A DNA stretch of 64,000 nt from Mesostigma viride (lineage: Eukaryota > Streptophyta > Mesostigmatophyceae > Mesostigmatales > Mesostigmataceae): the NCBI GenBank assembly GCA_009746045.1, contig RPFO01000246.1, positions 1,609,192 to 1,673,191 on the forward strand. Reading direction: 5' to 3'. The translations under genes and the position numbers were made by a program. Below, in pieces: positions 34,053-47,776 of the stretch. Each line of letters opens with the position of its first letter. Position 1 is the first letter of the stretch. The notes under the pieces are model-generated. The model was not told the origin of the DNA and did no database searches. It saw only the letters and a program-made list of their open reading frames with translations.

Positions 34053-37000
34053 TCACTCCAGTGGGGGCACTTCGTCGTCGTCCACAAAGTCGTCTTCAGC
34101 CCCCGTTGCAGCAGAAGGAGCCTTCCGGGCCACCTCCTTAATCTGTGCAGCATGCGTGCACACAGCCATGAACATATTAACACAATTTCAACAAATAACG
34201 GGCCACATTTGTAATAAAGAGCGTGAGCGTGACTAACAAGCATGGCTCCGGTCATTGAACCACCCGATCGTTGACATGTGTCAATTGCTAATTCACAAAG
34301 CCAAAACTGTTCCGGCTTGTGCCGTGCAGACAAAAGCTCACGCAGCGCCATTCAACCCACGTGCATATCCATCCCATCCCAGCAAAATGTAGGCCATACA
34401 CGGACACCCTCTCTCGCCCAAAACACACTCATATCCAGAGGCAACGTTGGAGGGTGGGAGACAAGCACTGCTGGAGCTGCCGGCCAGTGCTCATTTTACA
34501 CTTTTTTGCACAGCCGGCCCCGCCCCGGCAACAAATGGCAGAAGCCGGGGGCAGGGAACAGCCGCCAGGTTCCCGGCGCTTGGGACCATATACCTGAGGG
34601 GACCCAAGGGCCCCGGGGAAATCGGATTTTGTGCCAGAAAGTCTTTTTGAGGGTCAGCTTGCCTCGCGCCGGCCACAATTTATGGTATCAGCCTTCAGAA
34701 GTTACCAACGTCGCAGTTCATCTTACAAGAAGGTGCAAGGAACTTACTGAACTTTCTAGCGCCGAAGTAATACTTGTCACCTACGGACTACCGACCTATA
34801 AGCACATTTTCCCCGCCCCGGCAACTATATGGCCTGCCGGTGCGCCGGCCCCGCCTCGGCAACTTTCCCGGCCTGCCAGGGCCGGCACCCCGCCGCCCGG
34901 GATCCCGCGCAGGGCCGGCACTAAAATGAGCACTGCTGCCGGTGGGTCTTGGTGAGGGCATGCTGGCCGTAGCATGCGCGGTAAGAATAAACGGTGGAGA
35001 GTCGCGGGCACGTGGTTGGGAGGATACAGGGGCGCATGCCAGGCAGACGTAGGGCGGTGCCCAGTATAAGTCACGCCCAGAGATAGCGAGAACCGTGATT
35101 TGGGGTCAGGAACCCTAGAAACGGTGATGGGTTAGGAGCCCTCACCTCGATGGTGGGTTCGGAACCCTAGACATGGTGATATGTGGGCAAGGGAACAGAC
35201 AGAATTGGATGGTTGGGAGTGCGTGGCTATCGATATGTGTCGCTCCTAGTGCTGTGGTGCTCCCTAATTGTTGGACTGGCTCTCCAGCATGCCTCCTGCC
35301 TGTCAGTCTGCTGGCCCTCACGTTTGTTAAAAAACTGTGCCCTCGCATGCGTCCATGTGAGCAGACACCAGCATCATCACCCTCACCGATGGCACTTAGT
35401 GGCCCTGAGTGCCTGCCACGACGGCCTGACAAGTGGTATGGCAGCAGCCAACACCAGTAAAAACCCTATCTGGACATCAGGCACGCACCTGCGCCGGGCC
35501 AGGGGCGTCCTCATCCCCCCCCTCCCGCTTCACCAAGTTGTGGATGGACACCGCTGCACTGCTGCTTGCCCCTTTGCCATTGCTGGCCGCGTGAGGTGCC
35601 GGCTTGGGAGCGCCTGCCTTCTTGTCGCCCGTGATGCCCTCATCTTGTGCTGGCGCCCGCTTGAGGAAAGAGATGTCCTGCGGGTCCAGCTTGGGCATGG
35701 TCACCACCAGGTGGCCCGTCACTTTGGACCGCTGCGCAAAGCTCTTGTCCGGCATGACCTGCCCAACGCGGCACCAACCGGGTTGCCCCGATGTCCGTAG
35801 GCAAAGTCCGTAGGACGACAAGTGGCAGAATCAGGAACAACCACCCATCTATTACAAGTTGTGGGGAAGGGGATAGATGAATTTGCAATAAAGAGGCGGT
35901 GCCCTGAAAGGCACACAGCTGTCATTGATGGCGCTTGGGGCTGTGCCCCAAAAGTGGCAGTTGAGCCGGAAATCGATGGCAACATGCTGGGAAGGGCCTT
36001 GTCAACACAAATCCTCTGAGACTGGACGGGGCGAGAGCCTGGCAGGCACCGTCAGCTTGTTGCCCACCTGCACAGTCACGTGCTAGCCAAAGCAATTGCC
36101 CCCAAAGCAAACCAGATGGCTCTGCTGGGTATAACCCGAACACCTCCCTGTGTCAGGTTGTGAAAGGCTGGAGTTAAATGCTTGTGATAATCACAGTACA
36201 AAATGTGAGGTATGTATGCTCAAATCTTCGCAATTTATCGCAACATCTCATCTTCGCAATTCATCAAATTAATTAACATATATGCTCTAACATGCAGGCA
36301 TGCAGATAATATTAACTTTGTATATTCTTCTGCCATCATCCCCTGATGACCTTCCAAGTCATCAGCTACCAGCACATGCACAACGGCGCAAGCAAAACCT
36401 TCCCAAGGTGCACCAATAACCACAGAGACGCCACACCTCACGCCCCTCTTGTACTTAATCAAAGATGCCCAGCGTCGCCCTCAGGCTCTTCAAGGCATCC
36501 GCCTCCCAGGCCTTGTACTCCACGCGGATGAAGCCCCCAAGCTGATGAAAGCACCACACCGATGGGAACTGCACACTTATGAACACGACGCGGCTCACCT
36601 CTTCGGGCAGCGCCAGCTGCAGCAGCCGCCCCTTGATGAGCACGCGCACCGCGTGGGGCTGTACGTCCACATCCAGCAGCGAGGTGTCCAGGAACTTGCC
36701 CACCGCCACGTCCAGCAGGATGCTCTTCCCGTCATGAGAGTCCAGCAGCTCAAAGTCCCACCTGCACAAACATGACAGTGAGGGCAAGGTGAGGGGGGAA
36801 AGGGGGTGAACCGGAGGCGCCATGGAGGGGCGCGGCGACCCGGCGGGGGGGGGGGGGGGGGGATGTCATTGATACAAATGTGAAGGATTGGGACTGTCAA
36901 AACCAAGATGTTCCGCACAGGGATATGCAGCGTTGACAGCAAGTTGGTGGGTGACACAAAGCAGCTCCCTGCAGTGCTACACACAACAGGCGCGTAAACA

Positions 37001-40000
37001 TCCAGAAGGAGGCGACATTATGCCGGCATTGGAGCACCCTGGCCGGATGCCCTGTTGGTGCATCGTGGCACATCCAGTCTGCTCACATGTGGCTCAAGAG
37101 TTCATATTCTATCATATACTAGCATATACTAGCATATAATAGCATATAATAGCATATTCTAGCATGTACTACTTTGTGGCTCTTGTGACGGTTGATGCTT
37201 CCCCTGGTGAACCGTGACAGCTGGCACTGGGCAGGGGCGCCACCCCCAGAGACAAGGGTGGCGCACACTGCATTCATGTGCACGGAACCAAGAAAGCATC
37301 CTGCAGTAAACGCTGCGTGACCAACCCATAGGCGCGTACAAGATGATGCACAATACGATAGTAGTATTAGATCATGTTACGCACAGGGTTTAGGGTCCAG
37401 GCTCTAGGCGTCACGGTTTACGGCTTGGGTTGTGCGGCCAGCCACTTGCCCTCACTCTTGTGATCGACACGATATGGGCTGTGATGTACGCAGCACGTGA
37501 TGAGGGAATGCCACACACACCAAAGTGTGTGAGCTACCCACTTGCCCTCGTTCTTCTGAAAGATCTTGCCCTCCGGAAGCGGGTCGAAACCGGTGCGGCG
37601 CGGCGGCGCGGGCGGTGCCTTCAGCAGCTCGTCCTTGTTGGCCGCCTGCATGCGAGCACACGGCGATAACATACCGATGGAAGCAGCCAGCCATATTACT
37701 CTGGTTGTCTCTTTGATATTACATGTGCAGGCATTCACATCATTCGCTGGGTTCGCTGAAGTTGGGCTCACGACTTCAAGTTGCGTTGACCTGACTATCC
37801 GGCGAACCCAACTTCAGGCGTGAATGACTGCACTCACACACGGAACTATTCAAGGGCATAGGGACACGCAACGGAGACCAGAGGACAGCATGCACGAGGA
37901 CGAGTAGGCCACCGAATGGCAGCGGCGAGCAGGGAGCCCAAGAAAAGGGACGACATAGCCTGGTTGCCAACAGGCTAGTGCACCACAGGCTCGTGATGCA
38001 GCACAAGCAGGGGAAGGACAGGAGGGGGGCTGTGCAAAAGGAAAGGGTCAGACGAAGATTTACCATGTCCGATGTGGGAACCAACGGGATGACTCTACAT
38101 TCCGTCTACGATGGTTAGATCGTGTCCTTGTGGTTTCCTCTGGCTGCTGTCTAAGTAGTAATCCGGTCCTCGCGTGCCCTAGGGCACAGGCGCGCGGATG
38201 ATGTGGACGGGGGAAGGCACACGTACGCGCCCGGGGGAACGAAATCGTGGGGAGGATCGCGCCATTGTGGAACACGCTTTACAGCCAACGGGGGTTAGAG
38301 AGCATAGGCTGATTCCCCGATAAGGTTTCCCATCCGATCAACGAAACAGTCCCCTTCATAGGACAACGAGCACTTCTGGCTGCTTAAACTGGTGATGTTG
38401 TTGCTCGGCTATATAGCCTCAGTGCGGCAAACATGGCTTGACATTGAAAAGCCTACCAATCACCCCCTCGCTCTACACTGCATGTAAGTTACATGCTTTG
38501 GCGCGCCCCTTATTGTAGACAGTCAACTACCGGTTGCTGCCCCTCATGGCTGTCTCCCGGCGGCCATTGCCTTCTGCTTCTCGGCCACCCCTCACATTGT
38601 GCCATCAACTAAGATGTATTGCTTTACTTCTGGCCACCGCCCACCCCTCACCTACTGCACCTCAGCAGCCCCCCAGAGTTTGCCGACAACTAAGATATGC
38701 TGCTATGCGACTCGCCTTCTGCTTCTCCGCTGCCTCCCGCATGGCCATCATCTCCCGGTGCTCGAGCACGCGTGTCTTGGCGCTCCACTTGCGCACCCGC
38801 TCGCCCTTCTCGTTGCTGGGGAGGGGGGGGGGGGGGGAGGGAGCGAAGGGGGAAGGGAAGGGAAGAAGGGGCGGGGGTGGCCGCTAGGGGTATCACATGC
38901 ATGCACGGTGGTCATAGGACACAGATTGCGCACAGGGTAGTACAGAATTGGGTGATTCTAGGGAGTGGACGGGTGTAACAGATATCCTTAAACGACCGAC
39001 GGGAGGGTTTAGAAGAGGACATCTCATGTGAAGGTGACACGGCACGGTCGCGGCACTGGTTGGTGGTCCTCTCACTAAGATCTGCCCTCCAGGGAGGGAG
39101 GAGACCGCTGAAGCATATCCTCCCGCAGGAAGTGGGGTACGTTGACACGAAGATGATCTGATGATGGGTGCAATGGTGGGACACTGCCCACCCTGCAGAA
39201 AGGCGGGGACGCCACAGAAAGACAGGAGAGGCGCTTAAAGCAGGAGCAAGGAGAAACGCTACCGTCTGCAATAGACAAAAAATCATAGAGGACAGAAGAG
39301 CACAATAGAGAATTATACAGAAAAAACCAGCCACTGCCCACGCCACCCCCTTGTCACTCACTACATGGGCTCCTCCTCTTCATCCTCGTCCTCGTCGTCA
39401 CCATCGTCCAGGCCCCCGCTCGGGTTCTCCATCAGCACGTGGACGTCCACCCCCTTGGCGACCAGTGCTTGGATCAGACGCTCCTTAATCGCTGGCAGGT
39501 CCTGCAACATGCCATCAATATGCCAATATTATGTACCAATGTTGCGGGACAGAGTATCAAAAGGCGGGACATGTGCCAAAGCATGCAATGGCATGGCATA
39601 CTCACAGCCCCGTGCATGTGCCCAGCTCGCGAATGCATGGCTTGGCTCCAACAGTTTGAATCTTCATAATTCCAGGACCGAAATGAAGCAGTGTATGGGG
39701 TGCCTGATGCCAGCGGCAGGAGGGGCAGGGGATGAAGAGCTCAAAGGAGCCCACTGGGATAAAGACCCACTTGGCTCTGCAAACGATAAGATCCCTGTTT
39801 CAAAACAGGCTTGTCTAGCTTTGACCGACTTTCAAGGGGCGCTTGGCTGCCATTTGGATATCTCTTCTGCCTCCAGCACGGAGAGGCCCATACCTTGTCC
39901 CAGCTCTCTGCCCAAAATGCCACTTGCCTTGTCAAAAGAACAAGGACCCAGCGGCAAAAACACATTTTGACCTGACCACGCGCTCATTGTCTACTTACCC

Positions 40001-43000
40001 GTGGTAGTTCTGTCTTACGTATCTGCTGACCCAGACGTAGCTGGCGCGGCCTCCTGGCCTGCAAATATTGCCAACGCATGCCTTACTGGCTGTGCCCCAG
40101 GCTCCATGCGTGTTTCCCTGGGGATGCAGAGCCCTGCTCTCGGGTCCACACGTGGCACACATCGCCGCCTTGTTCTGCACACAGGGGTGCTGGATGCCAT
40201 GATGGAAGGCAGATTGCACACATCGCCTGGCCTGGCCTGGCCTGGGATTACCTAGTTGTATCAGAAATTGCCCACTGTAAGGACTTGAACGTCAGGACAA
40301 GCATACCTGCAAACATGCATCAAGCAAGGCATACCGTATGCTCCGCCACCTGGCAACACTTGTACGTAGCAGCGGCATGCCCCTGGGCGTACCTGCAGCG
40401 CCTCGATCCTCTCCGAGTGGGGGATCTCCTTTCCGTCCAATCGCTGCGCGACAACGATGCAGCCAAGGCAAGCACGGCACATCACGTCAAGCAAAGGAAG
40501 AACAGAGGCAGGAAAGAGGCAGGACACATGCCCCTAATAGATAGCTTCTATTTGTAGGACACGGGCCTGCCAAGCCAGCTAGCCCTGGCTGGCAACTACA
40601 GTGCATGCACAATGGTTGATGCTGGCATTGCTCATGAAAACTTGGGGGCGAGGAGGATCATGAAAAGGTGTGCACTACAGTCACCTGGTTGAGTTCACAC
40701 CCGGTTGTTAGGCTGATTATAGTTGCTATGGTGACTATGGCGGCAGCTCCGTGTTTTCCCTTTATACGGTTCCCGCTGCCCCACAAAACTTTTATTCCGT
40801 GGTCCTTTTCGACCTAGGAAAATTGTTTGACACCTTACTTGTCGGAAGCTCATGAGTTACACGAAATTGCAACGGCTTTGCAGCCCCGTTAGTGTGAGCT
40901 ACCCAATGCCGGTCCGTGCTTTGCCAGTGACAAATCTTTCGCTTGCGCGTCGCTAACTTATATGAAAGTGTAAAAAATCAGCGCCAAAATTCTTTTGCAA
41001 CTGAACGCGCAAATGGCCGTTGGGATATTCTGCCAAGCGGGACGAGCGGTTGCTTCACCAACGCCTCCCATCATCGCGGAAACTTTGGCGTTTTGTGCCA
41101 CGGAAATTTGGAACTGTTACCAGCAGCAGGAAACAGACTCTGGTGGATCAAAATATGGTAAGAACACTATTTTTCGCAAGCCCCAAGTCTTTTCTCGCTA
41201 CATGGTTGAAACCTTTCTCGGCAGAGTGGACCTCTACCGCCATGAGTTGCCCTTGTCAAAGAGGGCACTTCTTATTCTGGCTTACACCACATGCAAATGT
41301 TCCTACTTTAAATTCATATGCAAACACTCCGCCCCCTAGCCAAGGGGAGAGTACTTTTCAGTTCAGTTCAGACAAGGTGCCTTGCCAAGAGAATGCCTAC
41401 CTACTCCACATGCCTACTCCACTGGAGCACAAACACCGTGGGACCACGAGTCGACCGTGAAGCTGTCCGTCTGCTCATTCCACACATAAAGGGTTGCACA
41501 TGTGCGATGAGGCGGGCTAGCGGTGAGAATCGCCAGGGAAGGGTTCTGGCGCCTGGGCACCCAGCCACCTTAACACATGATGGGGCGGTAGCACAGAGGA
41601 TGCAGCTGCACGCGCCCGCGTGCCAAGGCAACGCGCATGCGTGGATACCATGCATTCCTGGGCAACCTGCATGCGTGGATACCATGCATTCCTGGGCAAC
41701 ATGCATGCCTGGGCAACATGCATGCCTGGGCAACATGCATGCCTGGGCAACATGCATGCCTGGGCAACATGCATGCCTGGGCAACATGCATTCCTGGGCA
41801 ACCTGCATGCGTGGATACCATGCATTCCTGGGCAACATGCATGCCTGGGCAACATGCATGCCTGGGCAACATGCATTCCTGGGCAACATGCATTCCTGGG
41901 CAACATGCATGCCTGGGCAACATGCATTCCTGGGCAACATGCATGCCTGGGCAACATGCATTCCTGGGCAACATGCATTCCTGGGCAACATGCATGCCTG
42001 GGCAACATGCATGCCTGGGCAACATGCATTCCTGGGCAACCTGCATTCCTGGGCAACATGCATTCCTGGGCAACATGCATTCCTGGGCAACATGCATTCC
42101 TGGGCAACATGCATGCCTGGGCAACATGCATTCCTGGGCAACCTGCATTCCTGGGCAACATGCATTCCTGGGCAACATGCATTCCTGGGCAACATGCATG
42201 CCTGGGCAACATGCATGCCTGGGCAACATGCATTCCTGGGCAACCTGCATTCCTGGGCAACATGCATTCCTGGGCAACCAGACCAGGGCAAGGCCCACCT
42301 TTAATTGGGGGAGTGTTGCCACCACAAACTTGCGGTAGCCATCAAAGTCGGTGCATGGGTTGCCCGTCAGGTACCTGGACAGACCCAAAGGGTAAGGTGG
42401 TGGCCATAGAGGGGGGAGGTGTATATGTAGGGGGAGGTGAGCACACAGAGGGGGGGAGAGCACACAGAGGGGGGAGAGCACACAGAGGGGGGGAGAGCAC
42501 ACAGAGGGGGGGAGAGCACACAGAGGGGGAGGTGAGCACACAGAGGGGGGGAGAGCACACAGAGGGGGGAGAGCACACAGAGGGGGGGAGAGCACACAGA
42601 GGGGGGAGAGCACACAGAGGGGGGAGAGCACACAGAGGGGGGGGAGCACACAGAGGGGGGAGAGCACACAGAGGGGGGAGAGCACACAGAGGGGGGGAGA
42701 GCACACAGAGGGGGGGTGAGCACACAGAGGGGGGGTGAGCACACAGAGGGGGGGCGGGTCACCACGTGCATGTGGCGAGCATCATCAAGCGCGCAGAAAG
42801 CAGTGAGAGAGATGTCAAGGATATTTGCATCCCCGCTGTGCGAGAGCGGCCTCTTCCATCTTTACCACGTATGCGCCCAGCAGATGGCTGCAAGGCTACC
42901 AGTTGCGAGGCTCTTGGTTGCGAGGCTATCGGTTGCGAGGCTCTCGCTGCAAGGCTATCGATTGCAAGGCTATCAATTGCAAGGCTATCAATTGCAAGGC

Positions 43001-46000
43001 TACCGCTTACACGGCTATACAATTTGCAAGGCTATCAGATGAGCTTGCCTTCATTGCCTTGCTTCCTCACATGCGCGTCCAGGGTCATGGGCTCATGGTT
43101 GATTTCGTGTCCCTGAGAGTAGACCCTCCACAACTGTGAATATACACGCATCCGCTATGAGTATACCCGCGACCGTAGCAAGAAGACAGGAACAAGGAAA
43201 CATGCACAGACAGAATAAGAAACCAGGAGCAAGGGAACAGGGATAGACAGAATAAGAAACCAGGAACAAGGGAACAGGGATAGACAGAATAAGAAACCAG
43301 GAACAAGGGAACAGGGATAGACAGAATAAGAAACCAGGAACAAGGGAACAGGGATAGACAGAATAAGAAACCAGGAGCAAGGGAACAGGGATAGACAGAA
43401 TAAGAAACCAGGAACAAGGGAACAGGGATAGACAGAATAAGAAACCAGGAACAAGGGAACAGGGATAGACAGAATAAGAAACCAGGAACAAGGGAACAGG
43501 GATAGACAGAATAAGAAACCAGGAACAAGGGAACAGGGATAGACAGAATAAGAAACCAGGAACAAGGGAACAGGGATAGACAGAACAAGAAACCAGGAAC
43601 AAGGGAACAGGGATAGACAGAATAAGAAACCAGGAACAAGGGAACAGGGATAGACAGAATAAGAAACCAGGAACAAGGGAACAGGGATAGACAGAACAAG
43701 AAACCAGGAACAAGGGAACAGGGATAGACAGAATAAGAAACCAGGAACAAGGGAACAGGGATAGACAGAATAAGAAACCAGGAACAAGGGAACAGGGATA
43801 GACAGAATAAGAAACCAGGAGCAAGGAAACATGCACAGACAGAATAAGAAACCAGGAACAAGGGAACAGGGATAGACAGAATAAGAAACCAGGAACAAGG
43901 AAACAGGGATAGACAGAATAAGAAACCAGGAACAAGGGAACAGGGATAGACAGAATAAGAAACCAGGAGCAAGGGAACAGGGATAGACAGAATAAGAAAC
44001 CAGGAACAAGGGAACAGGGATAGACAGAATAAGAAACCAGGAACAAGGGAACAGGGATAGACAGAATAAGAAACCAGGAGCAAGGGAACAGGGATAGACA
44101 GAATAAGAAACCAGGAACAAGGGAACAGGGATAGACAGAATAAGAAACCAGGAACAAGGGAACAGGGATAGACAGAACAAGAAACCAGGAACAAGGGAAC
44201 AGGGATAGACAGAATAAGAAACCAGGAGCAAGGAAACATGCACAGACAGAATAAGAAACCAGGAACAAGGGAACAGGGATAGACAGAATAAGAAACCAGG
44301 AGCAAGGAAACATGCACAGACAGAATAAGAAACCAGGAGCAAGGGAACAGGGATAGACAGAATAAGAAACCAGGAACAAGGGAACAGGGATAGACAGAAT
44401 AAGAAACCAGGAGCAAGGGAACAGGGATAGACAGAATAAGAAACCAGGAACAAGGGAACAGGGATAGACAGAACAAGAAACCAGGAACAAGGGAACAGGG
44501 ATAGACAGAATAAGAAACCAGGAACAAGGGAACAGGGATAGACAGAATAAGAAACCAGGAGCAAGGGAACAGGGATAGACAGAATAAGAAACCAGGAACA
44601 AGGGAACAGGGATAGACAGAACAAGAAACCAGGAACAAGGGAACAGGGATAGACAGAATAAGAAACCAGGAGCAAGGGAACAGGGATAGACAGAATAAGA
44701 AACCAGGAGCAAGGGAACAGGGATAGACAGAATAAGAAACCAGGAACAAGGGAACAGGGATAGACAGAATAAGAAACCAGGAACAAGGGAACAGGGATAG
44801 ACAGAATAAGAAACCAGGAACAAGGGAACAGGGATAGACAGAACAAGAAACCAGGAACAAGGGAACAGGGATAGACAGAATAAGAAACCAGGAACAAGGG
44901 AACAGGGATAGACAGAATAAGAAACCAGGAGCAAGGGAACAGGGATAGACAGAATAAGAAACCAGGAACAAGGGAACAGGGATAGACAGAACAAGAAACC
45001 AGGAACAAGGGAACAGGGATAGACAGAATAAGAAACCAGGAACAAGGGAACAGGGATAGACAGAATAAGAAACCAGGAACAAGGGAACAGGGATAGACAG
45101 AATAAGAAACCAGGAACAAGGGAACAGGGATAGACAGAATAAGAAACCAGGAACAAGGAAACAGGGATAGACAGAATAAGAAACCAGGAACAAGGGAACA
45201 GGGATAGACAGAATAAGAAACCAGGAACAAGGGAACAGGGATAGACAGAACAAGAAACCAGGAACAAGGGAACAGGGATAGACAGAATAAGAAACCAGGA
45301 ACAAGGGAACAGGGATAGACAGAATAAGAAACCAGGAGCAAGGGAACAGGGATAGACAGAATAAGAAACCAGGAACAAGGGAACAGGGATAGACAGAACA
45401 AGAAACCAGGAACAAGGGAACAGGGATAGACAGAATAAGAAACCAGGAGCAAGGGAACAGGGATAGACAGAATAAGAAACCAGGAGCAAGGGAACAGGGA
45501 TAGACAGAATAAGAAACCAGGAACAAGGGAACAGGGATAGACAGAATAAGAAACCAGGAACAAGGGAACAGGGATAGACAGAATAAGAAACCAGGAACAA
45601 GGAAACAGGGATAGACAGAATAAGAAACCAGGAACAAGGGAACAGGGATAGACAGAATAAGAAACCAGGAGCAAGGAAACATGCACAGACAGAATAAGAA
45701 ACCAGGAACAAGGGAACAGGGATAGACAGAATAAGAAACCAGGAGCAAGGAAACATGCACAGACAGAATAAGAAACCAGGAGCAAGGGAACAGGGATAGA
45801 CAGAATAAGAAACCAGGAACAAGGGAACAGGGATAGACAGAATAAGAAACCAGGAGCAAGGGAACAGGGATAGACAGAATAAGAAACCAGGAACAAGGGA
45901 ACAGGGATAGACAGAACAAGAAACCAGGAACAAGGGAACAGGGATAGACAGAATAAGAAACCAGGAGCAAGGGAACAGGGATAGACAGAATAAGAAACCA

Positions 46001-47776
46001 GGAACAAGGGAACCGCTGTGTTCCCCGCTCCGCTCTTACAGGTCCTTCAGCTGGTAGTTTGCGCGCAGCCGTGTGATGCTGAGCAGCCCCTCCAGGTCCA
46101 GAAAGTTGACTGTCAGGTCTAGCTTGTTGAGCGACTCGCAGCGCTCCAAGTTCTCTATCTGGGGGGACGAGGGCAAGGGCAATGTGGGTGGGTCGGGTGG
46201 GGTGGGGTGCGTGTGTGTGTGTGAGTGCGCATGCGCGTAAATGTGTGTGCAGTTGGCAAGAAAAACGAGAATCATCTTGACATCAGAGAAGTTTGGTCAT
46301 GTTGGCATGAAATGTTTTGAGCTTGCCATGAAGGAAGCTGTGGGTGGAGGGGCCAGGGGGAGCAGGAGGATCTATAATTAGAAACGTGAGGGGCACACCA
46401 CTGATGGGCATCACCAAAGCGAGACAGCCCCACCAAATCATGCAGGAGCAATCAGCAACAAATGCTTGTCTCACTTTGAAAAGCAACAGGTGCCTTACGC
46501 GCGAACAAGCCGCGCTCCCAAGTGGCCGTTGCTACCAGCAACCAGCGTCCCACCGTTCCTGAGGGCAATTGCCACATGCCATGGCCCACACGTCATGCCC
46601 CACACGCCATGCCACATGGCGCTCACCAGCTTGATGTTGTTGACTGCCACGTTCAAGTACTGCAGGTCCTTGAGTCGGCGAAGATTCTCTGTTGGGCCCA
46701 TGCCAACAGGGCGACGGGCGGGCACCAGTATTGCACGCAAAATGCAACGAATTGAGATGGGATTATGAACGTCGAAAATGGATGGAATATAACCACGCGG
46801 ACAGCGTGTACCCCATGACTCTCCAAACAGAGGCGCGTAAAATAAAAGAAGAGACGTCAGTTCCTTTTCTGACACGAGATGCCATCACCAGCTAATATAC
46901 AGGCATGCAGCATCAAAGTGCTGAAGCAACAAAAGGCAAGTGCGGCACTGTCGCTGATACTGCTAGACAGGTGATATCAGCAGCTTTTCCATGCAGATTC
47001 CTAGCACGCAGGGAAGCGTGCCAGGAAGGCCAGTCATGGTTTGCACAAGAGGCAGCACAGCTTGAGCCTACACAGGGTGTCCCCTGCAGTTTCCCGAATT
47101 CCATTTCTATGTGAGCACATCGAGTTATGCATGGTGCGTTAGCTCCCTTAAGCCACGCATGTCGCCTGGTTATAGATTTCGTCCAAGTTCCAGCATAAAG
47201 CTACACATGTGTATGGACGACTTTACCCTCGACCAAAGGCGTTAGCATTACCATCTTTCTCGGTCACACTTTCTGATATGCATAAGCGGAGCAACGGGGA
47301 ATTAAACACCACTGTTGTTCATGTGCCACTAGGCCACTTGTGATGTCTTCAAAGCAGAAGGAGCCAAGGAGGGCGGTGCGCAGAAAAGGCATGCCGTACC
47401 TAGTCTCCCAATGAGGTTGTTTTGCAGATACAATATTTCGAGCTCCCGGCAGAATGTCCCTAGATTTTCAATTTTCTCGATTTCTTGCTGGTGAAGAGAA
47501 ACCTCCTGCAGGTTTACAGTGTCGATCAATGGGGAATACAGTAGTAGAGGTTAGAATGGGGACCGATTCAAGGCTGGAACCAAAATTGAACACTGCTATT
47601 GCATGAAAGGGGACGCCCTGTCTGGAACCATAAAAAGGGAGGCTGATGCAAGCATGCGTCAACATATACACCGAGATATGTGCAAGCGTGCTATAATATT
47701 CCACCTTCAACGTAGAGATCATGCCCTCGTTGTGTTCTGCCCTCTTCCGGAGCAATTCCTTAGTTATGGGCGCCAT
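34053..47776 (-). CDS. DNAAF11: Dynein axonemal assembly factor 11 (LRRC6/tilB), 12 exons, 450 aa
   Basis: Exons (high to low): 47776-47705, 47505-47400, 46688-46627, 46158-46040, 42374-42299, 40443-40393, 39501-39362, 38815-38716, 37645-37542, 36761-36599, 35758-35489, 34142-34053. The protein has an N-terminal [18 protein letters not shown], leucine-rich repeats (about 24-125; [38 protein letters not shown]), an LRR cap ([36 protein letters not shown]), an acidic linker, a CS-like beta domain (about 270-355; [36 protein letters not shown]) and an acidic end (DDDEVPPLE). Human DNAAF11 has the same order and 466 aa. The family preassembles ciliary dynein arms in the cytoplasm, so the organism should build motile cilia. 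Intron 8 appears to use a GC donor (AAG/GCGAGT, 38715). Confidence 0.93.
37693..37722 (-). repeat. Short TSD-flanked insertion in DNAAF11 intron 8 (16 nt)
   Basis: The insert TCTGGTTGTCTCTTTG (37700-37715) lies between two copies of ATATTAC (37693-37699 and 37716-37722). Confidence 0.7.
41640..42282. repeat. 17-bp minisatellite in DNAAF11 intron 5
   Basis: About 37 copies of CATGCATGCCTGGGCAA, with a common CATGCATTCCTGGGCAA variant and a few GTGGATAC units near the left end. The array ends about 15 bp from the exon 5 donor at 42298, so it nearly touches the splice site. Confidence 0.95.
42420..42765. repeat. ~19-bp minisatellite in DNAAF11 intron 4
   Basis: About 17 copies of GGGGGGAGAGCACACAGAG, with G-run length variation and a few GGTGAG variants. 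It starts about 45 bp upstream of exon 5, on the acceptor side of the intron. Confidence 0.93.
42885..43040. repeat. ~15-bp degenerate repeat in DNAAF11 intron 4
   Basis: About nine copies of a unit like CAAGGCTATCAATTG / CGAGGCTATCGGTTG. The unit changes gradually along the array. Confidence 0.85.
43185..46015. repeat. 2.8-kb minisatellite of 37-bp units in DNAAF11 intron 4
   Basis: About 76 head-to-tail copies of a 37-bp unit (GGGAACAGGGATAGACAGAA, then TAAGAAACCAGGAACAA). Variants include AACAAG for AATAAG, GAGCAA for GAACAA and an AAACATGCACAG form. Variants recur in the same order along the array, giving higher-order blocks. Because 37 is not a multiple of three and the unit has no stop in any minus-strand phase, all three minus frames stay open for about 950 codons. 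These are not proteins. The array begins about 25 bp downstream of the exon 4 donor. Confidence 0.97.

Noticed and set aside
35477..35489. DNAAF11 ending at the stop just after exon 11 (QVRA)
   Set aside because: A strong CAG/GTGCGT donor lies there, and a further exon at 34142-34053 supplies the conserved acidic DDDEVPPLE end.
37430..37475. A second KSEGKW-encoding segment in DNAAF11 intron 9, like the exon 9 end NEGKW
   Set aside because: It resembles a duplicated exon end, but no nearby acceptor gives a phase that reads into exon 10 without a stop. It may be a decayed local duplication.
41318..42742. Long open frames over the 17-bp array on both strands
   Set aside because: They are repeat translations; only 42374-42299 on the minus strand is an exon (DNAAF11 exon 5).
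43085..46007. Three overlapping ~950-codon open frames (minus)
   Set aside because: They are cyclic translations of a 37-bp minisatellite within DNAAF11 intron 4.
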